Translations under genes and position numbers: made by a program | Shown: piece by piece, positions 49,861 through 60,762 of the stretch | How positions within the stretch are numbered: the stretch's first letter is position 1 | Layout of the letters: every line of letters begins with the position of its first letter | Notes under the pieces: generated by a model | What the model was told of the DNA's origin: nothing | Databases searched by the model: none | The model's input: the letters and a program-made list of their open reading frames with translations, nothing else | NCBI RefSeq assembly: GCF_041260155.1 | Contig: NC_091935.1 | Coordinates: 7,679,501 to 7,743,500, forward strand | DNA: 64,000 nucleotides | Direction: 5' to 3' | Source of the DNA: Ptychodera flava | Taxonomy: Eukaryota > Hemichordata > Enteropneusta > Ptychoderidae

Positions 49861-51628
49861 TTAGCTATCTACATACATGTATATATTACACACATACATA
49901 TAGAAAGTCCTGATGATCGTCGAATTTAATACCAGGCAGGCAGACAGACATATGGAAGGACTTACCATGACTTGTCACCTACCTTTAGAATTTCAAGTTT
50001 ACGTAACAAGAAATAGAGACATGTACTCCACTGCAACTTGTGTTTCATGATCATGTACAAATGTGTTTCAACCAGGAGTACATCACAAAACGACATCGCT
50101 GGGTCAGTGTAGTTATGTGTTTCGGAAGGTTCAATAATTTCCCAACATTTGTACTTCTGCTAATTTGAATTACTGTATCACCATCATCATCTTCTCCAGA
50201 GTGTCTTTCTTTCTCAAATATGCCAATGCCATCAATTTTACAGTTTTCAAGCGATTTAATATATTTCTCTTTGTTTCCCAGTTTGGTAAACCACATGTTT
50301 TTGTTTTCATAAAGGTTGTATTTTCACATGAAATACACTTTCATCTGAGAAAGCTACACCCCGAGAGCTACACCTTACATTTTGCCCTAACATCAGTTTA
50401 TGGCCTGGGCGCGCATCTGCCGCCCCTGCATAATTAGGAAAATGTACATGCGTTATCAAAATACACAGTTACATAGTAATTCACCAGTATAGCTTTCTAG
50501 TGATGAAGAGGTGATCCGGCCACTGCACAGTGATGCCACTTGAAATATACTTTACCGTATTATTTATCTTTAAAATGTCGGAAGATTTGCAATACAAATA
50601 TATACGTATTACACATTACTTATTCGTCACGTTCCAATATATTTACAAATTGACCAAAAAAAAAAACACGCTTCATTTAAATTTCTCCGTTTATTAGTTT
50701 ATATGTTTATATTTATATGCTTATCATTTTAGGGTAAACTTTATTCCTCTGCTACTGGAATAACGGTTTGATGTTAACAACAAAGCTACTTAAAAGCATA
50801 TGCCGTGTCTTTTCATAATACCTGGCGTCCACCAGTGGCTGAATTTACTTAAGTTAAAGTCTGCCGTGGCACACATTACGGCAAGACAAGTTTTATACAC
50901 TTGTGTTCTTAAGCCAGACAATACTTATAATCCTATTATGCTGATTATTCAAGAGAATAAAAACCTACAGTATATCATTTTAGTATCCAAAATTGAACAT
51001 TATTTTCGTAAACTGAAACAACAATAGATGATTTTACCCCCTCTTTGTTACGTAAAAAACATAAACTTCCTTCCGGTTTTCAAATTTCGACTGACTTCTC
51101 CTTGAAACTGCCGGGCCAAGCAGGCTAAAAAACCAAGAGCGCTTAATTTCATTAAATATTACGCATGTACAGGCTGTGATTACAAGTTAAATCCCGGTAC
51201 TTTGACATGTTGGGACTAGATTTAGCTCGACTTATTAAGTTGAACATTCTCCACAGTTGTCAAACTTTGTCGTGATTCTAAAGTCAAGTGTTCCGTTCCA
51301 ACCTCCTTTCAATCTATTACCCTTGGAGAAGAGCTCCTATACCAGCTGATTACGGTTCAATACATTTGCATGAAAACTACTATATTAGCCCTACCCTTCG
51401 CTTACTATAAATAGATGGATCTAGGCTAACTCCTTTGCTAACTTGTTCTATCCAAAGGGTGATATATTCGGCTAAATTCCAAATAAGAAAGGCAAGCAGA
51501 AGTGAATCAGATTGTAAGAGTTTTGAAGATTCCGTACACAAGCCCTGATGAAGAGTAGTTTTAGAAATACCGGTACAGTACCTTAAAGACTCATGTTTCA
51601 CTTTGTTAGCAGGGGTTTAACACTCAAT

Positions 51629-51806
51629 ATCAAAATACCTTATCTGACCTTTCAAGAAAGCAGAAGTTATATTAACTGCACGTAGCATGTAGGCAAGTAT
51701 CAAAATATAACAATTAACGTATCAAAATTGACCTTTCAGGGAAGCAGAAGTTATATTAAGTGCACGTAGCATGTAGGAAGTATCAAAATATCAGACCTTT
51801 CATGCA
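51629..51806 (+). repeat. Two-copy ~92-bp tandem repeat
   Basis: Both units share ATCAAAAT, TGACCTTTCA, AAGCAGAAGTTATATTAA and GCACGTAGCATGTAGG. A similar block is at 63080-63115. Confidence 0.75.
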
Positions 51807-52560
51807 AGTAAGGACGTATCACATGAGACTAAGCTGTGGCTTTTACTGAGCTTTTCTACTTCAACGCCTGCCATAGTGCACGTAACTCCTGTCAGCTCTT
51901 TTAGGTGTGGAGTTTGACATGTTTTAAAGGGAAGTGAGTTCCCAAGCAACCTATTATTTCTTACTTCCCTAACTTTATAGGTTTTGAAAACTATGTTGTG
52001 TAAGTGATATTGTCAACCAAATATTGACTTCAGATGAGGAATGAAATATCCATATCACATTTAATATTGGAATATGAACCTGGTAATCTTTATGAGAAGT
52101 AACCTACGAAATGTGATTTTTCTGATACATGTTGAGGATTGTTCGATTCTAATTACCAAATATCTCATCATAACAGGTTTCTTTGTACAATATGTAGAGA
52201 ACAAAGGTATATTGTTGTAATGGAATATGCAGAGTTGCACAATCAATACAAACATTCCGTCTGCATGCATATTCTATGTAAGTACAGGTGTTTTCTTATG
52301 GGAAAAAAATTACTTCCGGAACTAATATCTACATTAGAAATTGTTCTACATTACTGAAGTTGTTAAACGAATTCAGTGAGCCCTATACTGGTCCACTTAT
52401 ATCTGATTAAGAAGGCATCCAGTCTGGCTTGTGCTCCCGTCTACGTTTTAAGCCAGGTTATTCTTCTCGTTCATGGTTTTTTACATATAAAGCTGTTGTC
52501 ATCAACTTCCTCTCGTATCCTTAAGATGCACTGACTTTGTTATTTACCAAAGTGCCTCTC

Positions 52561-52751
52561 TTACGAGTAAACGATGTGCTGCTCTATGAGCAAAACGAGG
52601 TCTTTTCTAGACAGGGACGGGCGTTGAAGGACATCAATCAGCTCTTTGATGGTCACAGGGCATTTTGTCGACCAGTAGTGCAGCACTTCACCACAAGGAT
52701 TTTTGCAATTGGAGAACACTCTGACAGCTTCCATCGAACAGCCAATTTCAG
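52561..52751 (-). CDS. Paralogue 3, exon 3 (second half of death domain, stop)
   Basis: 191 bp after acceptor TAATTCAG. Encodes EIGCSMEAVRVFS, GEVLHYWSTKCPVTIKELI and LSRKDLVLLIEQH before the stop, in register with paralogue 2. Confidence 0.87.
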
Positions 52752-55700
52752 CTGAATTACACAAGAGAATGAAAAAGAGAGAGGTGTCATCCAAGATCAC
52801 ATTATATGACATCAAGCCCGTCTTAAAAACATACTGTCATTTTCACATTAGTCAAAGAGGTCTTGTTGCCCTTAATATTTTCAGAAATTTGGGCAAATTG
52901 AATCTGCGACAACATTAAAAAAATCTACACTTTAATATAATTGAAAGCCTTTGTCAAGTATCCACAAGAGGCTAGTATTTTTATCGCCAAAACATGATTA
53001 ATTAAGAATTAACTAGCAGCAGGAAGGTCGCATATTGGGTATATTGCACAACATGGAGAACAAGCGACCGGGCGAGTTATATATGGAGCGAACCATACCG
53101 AAATCTTGTGTATACCCGCCTATGAAGGGCATTGCTATTTAAAGCTCCATTTAATTTTGATAATCACCAACAGATGTAGTGGCATTCTTATGATGACATT
53201 TTAACAGATTTGCAAAGGGCTTACCTGCTAAATCTCTCCAATCACCAGCGACAACACTCTCAACATTCAAATTGTTACATAGTTTCTTATGAAGCGTTGG
53301 TGGCAGATCAATGACTTTTCCATCTGGATGCATCACTGCAACAAACGTGTCATGTATCCCGGCTCTCGACTGGAAACATAGAAATATTATCATAACTCAC
53401 AACTTCTCAATGAAAATGCTAATTTGGAGATAGTATTTGACATGTTCTTCACAAAAAATAATGCGAATTATGCTATTTCATTTTGCAAAGTTTCTGTTGA
53501 TGTACATCTTGCTATAGGTAATGCATCTGAGTGAGGTCGTTCCATCACAACCGTTCTATCTGGGGATTTGTTTAGAGTTGATTGCTGTAAAGTAAAGTTA
53601 CCCTGATAACAAATATTACTACTTGATATTGATTAGAAGTCTGCTAAATAAGTAATACAATTTATCATGATGATGATGATGATGATGATAAGTGCATTTA
53701 TAAACATTCACTCTAATGCGAATTACGGTTTTCTGTTGACTTTTAACGTAATTTTTAGCTCACATTTGGTATACCAAAGTGGGCGAAAGATTATCGCTAT
53801 CGCACTTGATAAGCTATTGAGCCATGCGACATCGACAACAGTCGTTCAAGTGATAAACATAAATGGAGGGTGTTTTAATAGACCAATAAACCCACCAGGG
53901 TTTCATATCTATCTAATAGGCTGCCTTTAGGACACATTAAAGCTGAAAACATTTCAATACCTGCATTTTACTAGTACTTGGTACACGATAGAATATAAGA
54001 GAAAATACCAAACATAAATGTCCAACGTGGGATATGGTACCTGTTTAAGTGAATTGTCTCAATATACAATGTATCACTTACAGTATTTCTGCTCTTGAAA
54101 ACGTCCACCACGTGATTTTGGCCTTCACAGAGAAAGTTAAAAGGACCAGCTACGCGCAAATTACAATCTCGTTGATTTGCCAATTTCACAACATGTAGCT
54201 TCCCTTGGAATTCTGCAGTTCTGTGATGTTGAATTGGACACAAAATGCCAAATGAGTACTCCAGATATTTAAAATCTCGCCGTCGAATCACTTCTAGGTG
54301 ATCTATCAGCCAGGCTACGCATTTTCTTGAATCAGTGTCTCTTGGTTTCTGAACTGTGACTTTTATTAGATTCTGTTCAGGTATGTAATGCAGAAGTTCG
54401 AGTTTGACGAGTATCTCAGAGTCTACAGTAAATTTGCCAACGTCGAAGAAAACCTGTCTCATTCTTGGGTGATCTCTCAGTTGATCTTCATTCAAACACC
54501 GTGCCAGAAGTCGAGAAAAGACAGCGTCGGGTCGCAAATAGCCGAAGTCAAAGTAATACATCTCTTCATCTTCACTAGATATCCACCAATCTTCCATCGC
54601 AGTACCTGAAGCTTCCTTTATCATACTTGAATAGCGTGGCATTAGACAAGGTACGCTGAACAGATCATCCGTGGTTCTTGTTGGCTTCTGAAGTATGGGG
54701 CATATTAGGTCGTAGGCAGTTAACAGTGAAATGATGACATTCGTTGGCACATTAAACGATTTCACTATGTGCTCGATAAGAGAACTGTTGAGAATTCCGT
54801 GTCGTTCCAACTTAAGCCAGTGTGGTGCAACCTTCTGCGATCTTTTATAACGAGGTGGAATATTCACAAGTACTGTCATAACGTCTACGAGGAGCTGCGG
54901 ATCAAAAACAACGTATTGTTCGAGTATTGGGTCATCTTCTTGGTATATTATTTCCCCAGCACGGTGGAAGAAACTGAGGAGATCTCGAAAGCTATCATCA
55001 TTACTAATTCCGCATGCCATCGATGCATATTGTCCCACATCAGAATAAGACGAGATGCTTTGACAAAAATGTCGTTTATTGTCTTTGTTCCTCTTACTCA
55101 GTATCAGCTTATAGAAATTTAAATACTTGATGGGATGTTCCCTTGTCATATACTCTGCTTTATTAACTATGGAGCTGATTAAATATTTAATTCTAGACAT
55201 CTCAACATCATCAGCTACAGAATTTTCCACCATGAACAGCAGAAGCCTTTTGGAGTTCACTGTTAAACGGTCGCAGAAATTACTGTAGAGATTTTCAAAT
55301 AGGTACTGATCTATGTCCTCTTGATCTGACAGTCCAACACTGTCTCTGTGCGTTCCAACAAGGAAGATGACAGAATCTTTATCTTTTGCATGGATTGAAA
55401 TCGAGTTCAACCAAAAAAGAATCCGGTTGAGTTGTTTGTATTTATCTTTAGCAGCCTCCTTAAGATTAAACACGAGAAGATAGATAGCATGGCTGGCGAG
55501 AAAGACATGGTGAGTACAGTAATACAGTTCATCACCTGCGAAATCCCAAAGACTTAACCTTGTCGGGCGATGCTTTAAACCTCTTGTCTGTTCCCTAAAA
55601 GCATCCCTGACCTCAACAACTGGAAATGTTTGAGACTTCACTTTGAAAAACCCACATATTTCAATTATGGGATGAGTTAACACTGACATAAGGAAAACCA

Positions 55701-56958
55701 GATAAGTTGGAGAGACAATGCTTGTGGGGTTGAATGTCCAGCCCATGAAAAGTCCCACTACCAAACCTATCAGTGTGCCGAAGCCTTTATAAGTAAAATA
55801 ATTAAAATTTAATTTTGCATCAATTTCTCTTCCGATGAACTCACCCGTCGTTTTGCCAAAGAATAAGAGTATACTTCCCAGTAAAGAAAGAGTAACATTA
55901 GATTCAGGAATTGCTATTGAAAGAAGAACACTCATTGAAAACACACTCAACATCAAAAATGTTAAATCAGTAGTAAGTTTAGATGGTAATCGTCCAATTA
56001 TGAGAGTCCAGGAGCGTACTAGAATCAGTCCTATCATATGGCCGAGGGAAATTGGTGCCAATTCGAGAAATGTTGAGACGCCTTTTGTGAAATCGAACAC
56101 CAGCATTTGGTCTTTCTGTATCGCCCATTCGGGCGGATGGAGCAGGCAAAGGCCAAAGGCCAGGCCAGTTCGAAAACCACAACCAAAAATAACTCCTAAG
56201 ACAAAGCCTATACTGAGAAAGAGTATCATAAACGTGAAATAATTTAGGACAGTAACATTTGGAAAAAGTGATTTGCAAAACAGGATGACTGCATCCAAAG
56301 TGAGATAACATCGGATGTAATGTTCTATGAATATCACTAAAGCAACCCCTGTACCATAGCGATAGGCTTCAGTAAGAAAATCAAGCCCAGCAATGGTCAT
56401 TCCTAGGAACAGGAACCACTCAAATGGAGCAAATCCATAGCTAAAGATATCACATAGTGTTATGATGCATAAAAGCTGAACACTTACATAAACTCTGAAT
56501 ATGTAAAAGGCATCTTTAAAGTATTTTGCTGCTGTCACCTTTAGCGAAGGACGGCTGTACTCGTTACAGACCGGCCTTTTCCCTCTTTTCCTTTTATCAC
56601 TCTTGCTTTTTAGGGCAGTATACCAGGCTGACGCAGATTCAAAATCATTGTTGCTGTTGTCTGCACTCATATGCCATGCACTATCTACTTCCGTGGATTC
56701 ATACATTCTTGTTTCGATTCCTTCAGTGCTTGCTTCATTTTCTCGAAACTTTTCTCCCGTCAATGCACGCCGAAGGCTTGTCTTTCCGACACGAGCGTCA
56801 CCTAAAAAAATAACTTTGCTTCTGTTAAATGGAAGCTTTCCGTGTCCTCTGGCTTCCGAATAGACTTCCTTAATTTCTTCATCGTTGCTAATAACGCCGA
56901 GATTGTAGCTGCGGAACGTCGAAAATCCCGACAACCATCTCTGAAATGGGCTTGCCAT
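52561..56958 (-). CDS. Roc paralogue 3: split Roc GTPase with inserted membrane domain, COR and death domain
   Basis: Exons on the minus strand are 56995-54082 (ATG at 56958), 53369-53225 and 52751-52561, giving 1,070 residues. The P-loop GDARVGKTS is at 53-61 (Lys59), switch I STEGIE has Thr78, and about ten hydrophobic segments span 152-437. WDFAGDE has Asp472 and Gly475. THRD at 536-539 is the base-recognition motif. A COR domain spans about 575-790 (GEIIYQEDDPILEQYVVFDP), followed by a COR-B-like region to about 925 and a death domain at about 972-1064. In ordinary Roc domains switch I and DxxG are tens of residues apart; here they are 394 apart. There are no LRR, ankyrin or kinase regions. 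Known Roco/death proteins signal through adaptors; membrane anchoring of this one, and any sensing role, are inference. The frame is open 18 codons upstream but without an ATG, and an acceptor CATCTTCAG at 56996 explains this. Confidence 0.9.
53225..53369 (-). CDS. Paralogue 3, exon 2 (first half of death domain)
   Basis: 145 bp between acceptor TGTTTCCAG and donor GTAAGC; same length and phases as in paralogue 2. Encodes SRAGIHDTFVAVMHPDGK, then LPPTLHKKLCNNLNVESV and AGDWRDLAG. Confidence 0.87.
53669..53690 (+). repeat. (GAT)n microsatellite in intron 1 of paralogue 3
   Basis: Seven GAT units in the 712-bp intron. The equivalent intron of paralogue 2 is 257 bp and lacks it. Confidence 0.9.
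54082..56958 (-). CDS. Paralogue 3, exon 1 coding part (Roc, membrane segments, COR)
   Basis: 959 codons uninterrupted, ending in phase 0 at VFKSRNT before GTAAGT. Membrane segments (numbered from the ATG at 56958) are roughly 152-170, 179-195, 203-228, 239-259, 262-274, 298-314, 330-351, 355-370, 393-409 and 417-437. The fifth is glycine-rich, and the third and last are less certain. Both halves of the nucleotide site must face the cytosol, so the true number of crossings should be even. Confidence 0.9.
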
Positions 56959-57138
56959 GCTTTGCCCTGTACGCAGATGTACCAAATTGCTTGATCTGAA
57001 GATGGCAAACAAGGAAACAATTCACCAAGTTAGTATAGTACTTTCGAATCTTACATAATTTAACTCCATAGTGCTAAAGTTTCGCAACCAAGGAACGTAT
57101 GTCCACTTTTTTATTCGATTAAAAATTGAAAATGTATT

Positions 57139-57495
57139 TAAGGTAGAACGCACCTCGGGGACGGACATTCGGACTCTCAAACTTTTACAATTCTCTTCTG
57201 ATATACCACTTGTGGAGGTTCATTTTAAAGCTTTTGGTGAAAGAAAACTTTTTACCGGATTAGTTTTTCGAATTTTGAAAATTTTTATTTTTCTCCATAG
57301 AGTTAACACAGGGATGGCGGCCATTTTGAATTTCGAATATCGGTAAATCTTGGGTAATTTGTTTCTCTAGTACCAAAATTTGCACGGTGACCCCCTATTT
57401 TTATTCTTGATTTTGAAAGAGAATGATTGAAAGATTCCTTGAGGAAAGTTTGAGCAAAAGTTTAAGTCTTTCAGTTTCGAGGTGCATATTACCTT
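57139..57495 (+). mobile_element. MITE family B, complete copy (TTAA-flanked)
   Basis: The left end GGTAGAACGCACCTCG and the right end CGAGGTGCATATTACC are inverted repeats of about 16 bp, and TTAA flanks both sides. No reading frame. It lies just upstream of paralogue 3 on the shared strand side, so its ends might fall inside the promoter of that gene. TTAA target duplication points to a piggyBac-like or similar parent. Confidence 0.85.
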
Positions 57496-57499
57496 AAGT

Positions 57500-59120
57500 C
57501 ATTTTTTTCCCAAACAGCGATCAAATAAAAGAAGACCTTCTTACACCTGATAGGCAATGCGGCTATTAACTAATGTTACATACAAAATGACAGAATCTCT
57601 GACATATATTGAAAGGAAGATGAAAAAGGCAAACAATCGAGGAGCAAGTATTAATGTAAATTGTAAATACGATTGAATATAAGTATACTTCCCCTGCAAA
57701 CAACAAAGAGAACCGACCTGAAAAAATCATTGAAAATAAAACGCTGTATTTGTTTTAAAGGACATGTAAATGTAACTTCTGATTGTTTCTCTTTTGCTTT
57801 GTATCTCAAATGCAAGTTCCTGTTCTACGCCTAACCAGGCCATTGCATCACTCACTCTACATTGTCAACACAGCGTCCATAGGTTTAAAATGCTTTGTTA
57901 TTATTTACATTTAAATTGTAGTCTGAACTAGAATTCATTTATCAACAATAAAATATGCGTGTAGTTGCTGAGTTCTCAATATGCTATTGGGATTACAGCA
58001 GGAAACTTTAGTTGACATGGAAAACAAAACTGGAGGAAACTATCATCAAATGTTATGACTGCTTGCGTTTTAAATACTTATAGTGCGTCAAATGCGTAAT
58101 CATGAATGAGGCAACTGATTTATTGGTTCGCATAAGAGTAATTTCACTTGTGTTTTACGTTTGGTTTTGAAAATGCCACGACCAAGGAAACAATGTGAGA
58201 CTTGTATAATAACAAGGGTCACTGATTCATTGCCGTACCCACTCTTTTGTGGATCTATTGGCCCTTTGTCGTCGATCCTTAAAAGTAGAGCCAGGCAAAA
58301 ATGGAACAAAGCACTATTGCATGAAAAATATACTTGTTTAGCAACAAGTTTTAAGTGAACACATGAACAAGACACGTTATGAATTTCTCTGGTGAATCAT
58401 TTTTTAAATAGGGTATTAACATGTGAAGTTCTCATTTTAGGCAATGAAATACAAGTCTATGGATTATGTGAATATCGAATAAATTGTTAGCTTGTTTCAT
58501 CTACAGTAACGATACAAATACATTTATTTATTTCTTTTCATATGCATGGTGAACTGTGTTATCGACTTATAACGTCGTCTTAATTTTGTGATGCTTAACA
58601 CGGCTTATCGTTACCAAAACATGTTTACCAAAATCAAGTAGACTTATGTATTGCTACATGTTTACACAGGCATCGTTAGTTTCTTCTCCGCCGCAACGTG
58701 TATTTGTACCAGAAAGCATTTGTTCTCAATTTGCTCTAATGAGTATTGTAATATTTGGAAGCACCCGATTCCGTTCCAATTTTACACTGGTAAGTTCTGT
58801 AGCATTAATCCGGACATTTCTAAGATAGGATGACCTAAAATTCCTTGATTGGCAAGGAAATATGACATCAAATCAATTCCAGCATTCGTTATGATTCAGG
58901 TCAAGTAAATCAGCAGGCTCAAGAAACAAACAAACAAAACAACAATAACGAAAAGATCACAGACAAAATCAATAGTACAAGCAATTTTTCATGCTTTCAA
59001 AGACCGACCTTTCCTATGAAAAGGGAATGATGCTAACATATTGAGCTCATATGACACAGAGAGTTCCTATGGATTATACAATCCTATATTAATACTGGTA
59101 TCGCACACATGGATACATAG
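57500..59120. other. Intergenic upstream of Roc paralogue 3
   Basis: No supported gene. Overlapping opposite-strand frames near 58100-58375 and 58646-58833 show no domain. A first untranslated exon of paralogue 3 may lie here. Confidence 0.4.
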
Positions 59121-59127
59121 ATACATA

Positions 59128-59339
59128 CAGGCAGGCAGGCAGGAAGGCAGACAGACAGACAGAAAGACACTGAGAGGCAGGAAGGCAGGCAGGAGGGGAG
59201 ACCTCCTGATCGACCAAGTTAAGTTACTGATTGAATGTCAGACAAACCAATCGGAAAAGGCAGGAAGGCAAGCAGGCAGGTAGACCTCCTGATCGACCAA
59301 GTTAAGTTACTGGTTGAATGTCAGACAAACCAATCGGAA
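59128..59339 (+). repeat. GGCA/GACA simple repeat with 83-bp tandem duplication
   Basis: GGCA- and GACA-type units run from about 59128 to 59195. A block beginning AGACCTCCTGATCGACC at 59199 is repeated at 59282 nearly identically through AACCAATCGGA. Confidence 0.85.
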
Positions 59340-60079
59340 GACTAATAGACAAAGAAGAATGCCACAAGGTATCTCTCGTATAAGGGACCGTTCAGCTTTT
59401 ACAGCCAAGGGGAAAAATCTGAGGGTGTCACTATAATTTTTGAATCCAAAAAATGGGTCATATTTTACAGCAGCACTTAGGGGTGAAAGTATATTATAAA
59501 ATGAAACAGTTGTACATAAATGGTTTTCGCTGTCATAATTTATGGCAAGACCCAATTTCGGTCGAGTCAATTCAGATATATATCCCTAATTAGTGAAGTT
59601 CATTAAATATGTAAATAAGAAATTGGCTGACGTAAAACTGCTTAATGATTTTCAATAATGTTACATCATAGTATCTTCAATGTACATAGCAAGTTTCATC
59701 AACTTTGGTCAAGTCAATTCAGATATATATATCTAATAAGGAAAGTTCATTAAATATGCAAATAAGTATTTGGCTGAAGTAAAATTGCTTAATGACTTTC
59801 AAAAATGTCATATCATAGTATCTTTAATGTACATGGCAAGTTTCATCAATTTTGGTCAAGTCAATTCAAATAAATATCCCTAATTTCAAAAGTTCCTTAA
59901 ATATGCAAATTAAGAGTTTGATGAAGTAAAAATGCTTAATGACTTTCAATAATGTTAACTCATAGTATCTTCAATACATATACCAAGTTTTGTCAATTTG
60001 GATCAAGTCAAATCAGATATATCCCTTATTAGGAAAGTTCAATATGCAAATTATCCATTATCTTTTGTGTCACCACTTA

Positions 60080-60426
60080 AGGTAGTATGCACCTCGAAAG
60101 TGAAAGACTTACTCAAATTTTCCTCAATGGAACTTTCAACCATTCTCTTACCAAAGCAAGAATAAAAATCAGGGGTCACCGTGCAAAGTTTGGTACTAGA
60201 GAGACAAATATCTTGCGATTTCTCGATATTTGAAATTCAAAAACGGCCGCCGTCCCTGTGTTAACTCTATGGGAAAAAATAAAATTTTCGATTTTCGAAA
60301 AACTAAGACGGTGAAAACTTTTCTTTAATCAAGAGCTTCAAAATGAGCCCCCACAAATGGTAGGTCAGAAGAAAATTGATAAAATTTGAAGGCACGAATT
60401 TATGTCCCCGAGGCACGTTCTACCTT
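60080..60426 (-). mobile_element. MITE family B, complete copy nested in the tandem-core element
   Basis: Bounded by TTAA on both sides. The left end is GGTAGTATGCACCTCG and the right end CGAGGCACGTTCTACC, the family B terminal repeats, in inverse orientation to the copy at 57139. Its position inside the core array shows that it arrived after that element. Confidence 0.8.
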
Positions 60427-60661
60427 AATATCTTTCACAGCTGATATATCTTGGTGTGATCAACATTTGTAGCAAATCTCATCAAATTGTGTGCAGTCTT
60501 TGTCAATATTATCCGTTTTTTCTAAAATCATTAATTATGCAAATGAGCAAAAAGTAAGCAAGCAACACCCACCAAAAACTAATCAGTTCTTGCCATTTTC
60601 AAACTAAATGTATGTACCAGATTTGATTCTGATCTGATGAACCGTTTTTGAGATATTGAGT

Positions 60662-60720
60662 ACACAGACAGACAGACAGACACACAGACACACAGACGGA
60701 CAGACACACAGAGAGACAGA
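60662..60720 (+). repeat. (ACAG)n-type microsatellite
   Basis: GACA/CACA units with a few substitutions, directly between the core array and the terminal hairpin. Confidence 0.9.
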
Positions 60721-60735
60721 CATCGCTGCGACATA

Positions 60736-60761
60736 TGCTCACGTGTGTCAACACGTGAGCA
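60736..60761 (+). repeat. Terminal hairpin
   Basis: TGCTCACGTG, loop TGTCAA, CACGTGAGCA: a perfect 10-bp stem at the likely 3' end of the element. Confidence 0.9.
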
Positions 60762-60762
60762 A

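Larger units (their letters stand above)
47577..52560. other. Spacer between convergent Roc paralogues 2 and 3
   Basis: About 5 kb containing both 3' untranslated regions. Includes a CT microsatellite, CTAC-type repeats near 49680-49745, a two-copy ~92-bp repeat near 51629 and a block at 51480-51660 also found at 62.9-63.1 kb. No supported gene; frames over 48008-48253 and others show no domain. Confidence 0.5.
59560..60762 (+). mobile_element. Tandem-core element ending in hairpin, second Helitron-like copy (different family)
   Basis: At least four ~147-bp core units share GGTCAAGTCAATTCAGATAT, GTTCATTAAATATGCAAATA and CATAGTATCTTCAATGTACA. After a nested MITE the element continues to an ACAG-type microsatellite (60662-60720) and a hairpin (60736-60761). 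This is the same layout as 28240-29512 with unrelated core sequence. No protein is encoded. Confidence 0.65.
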
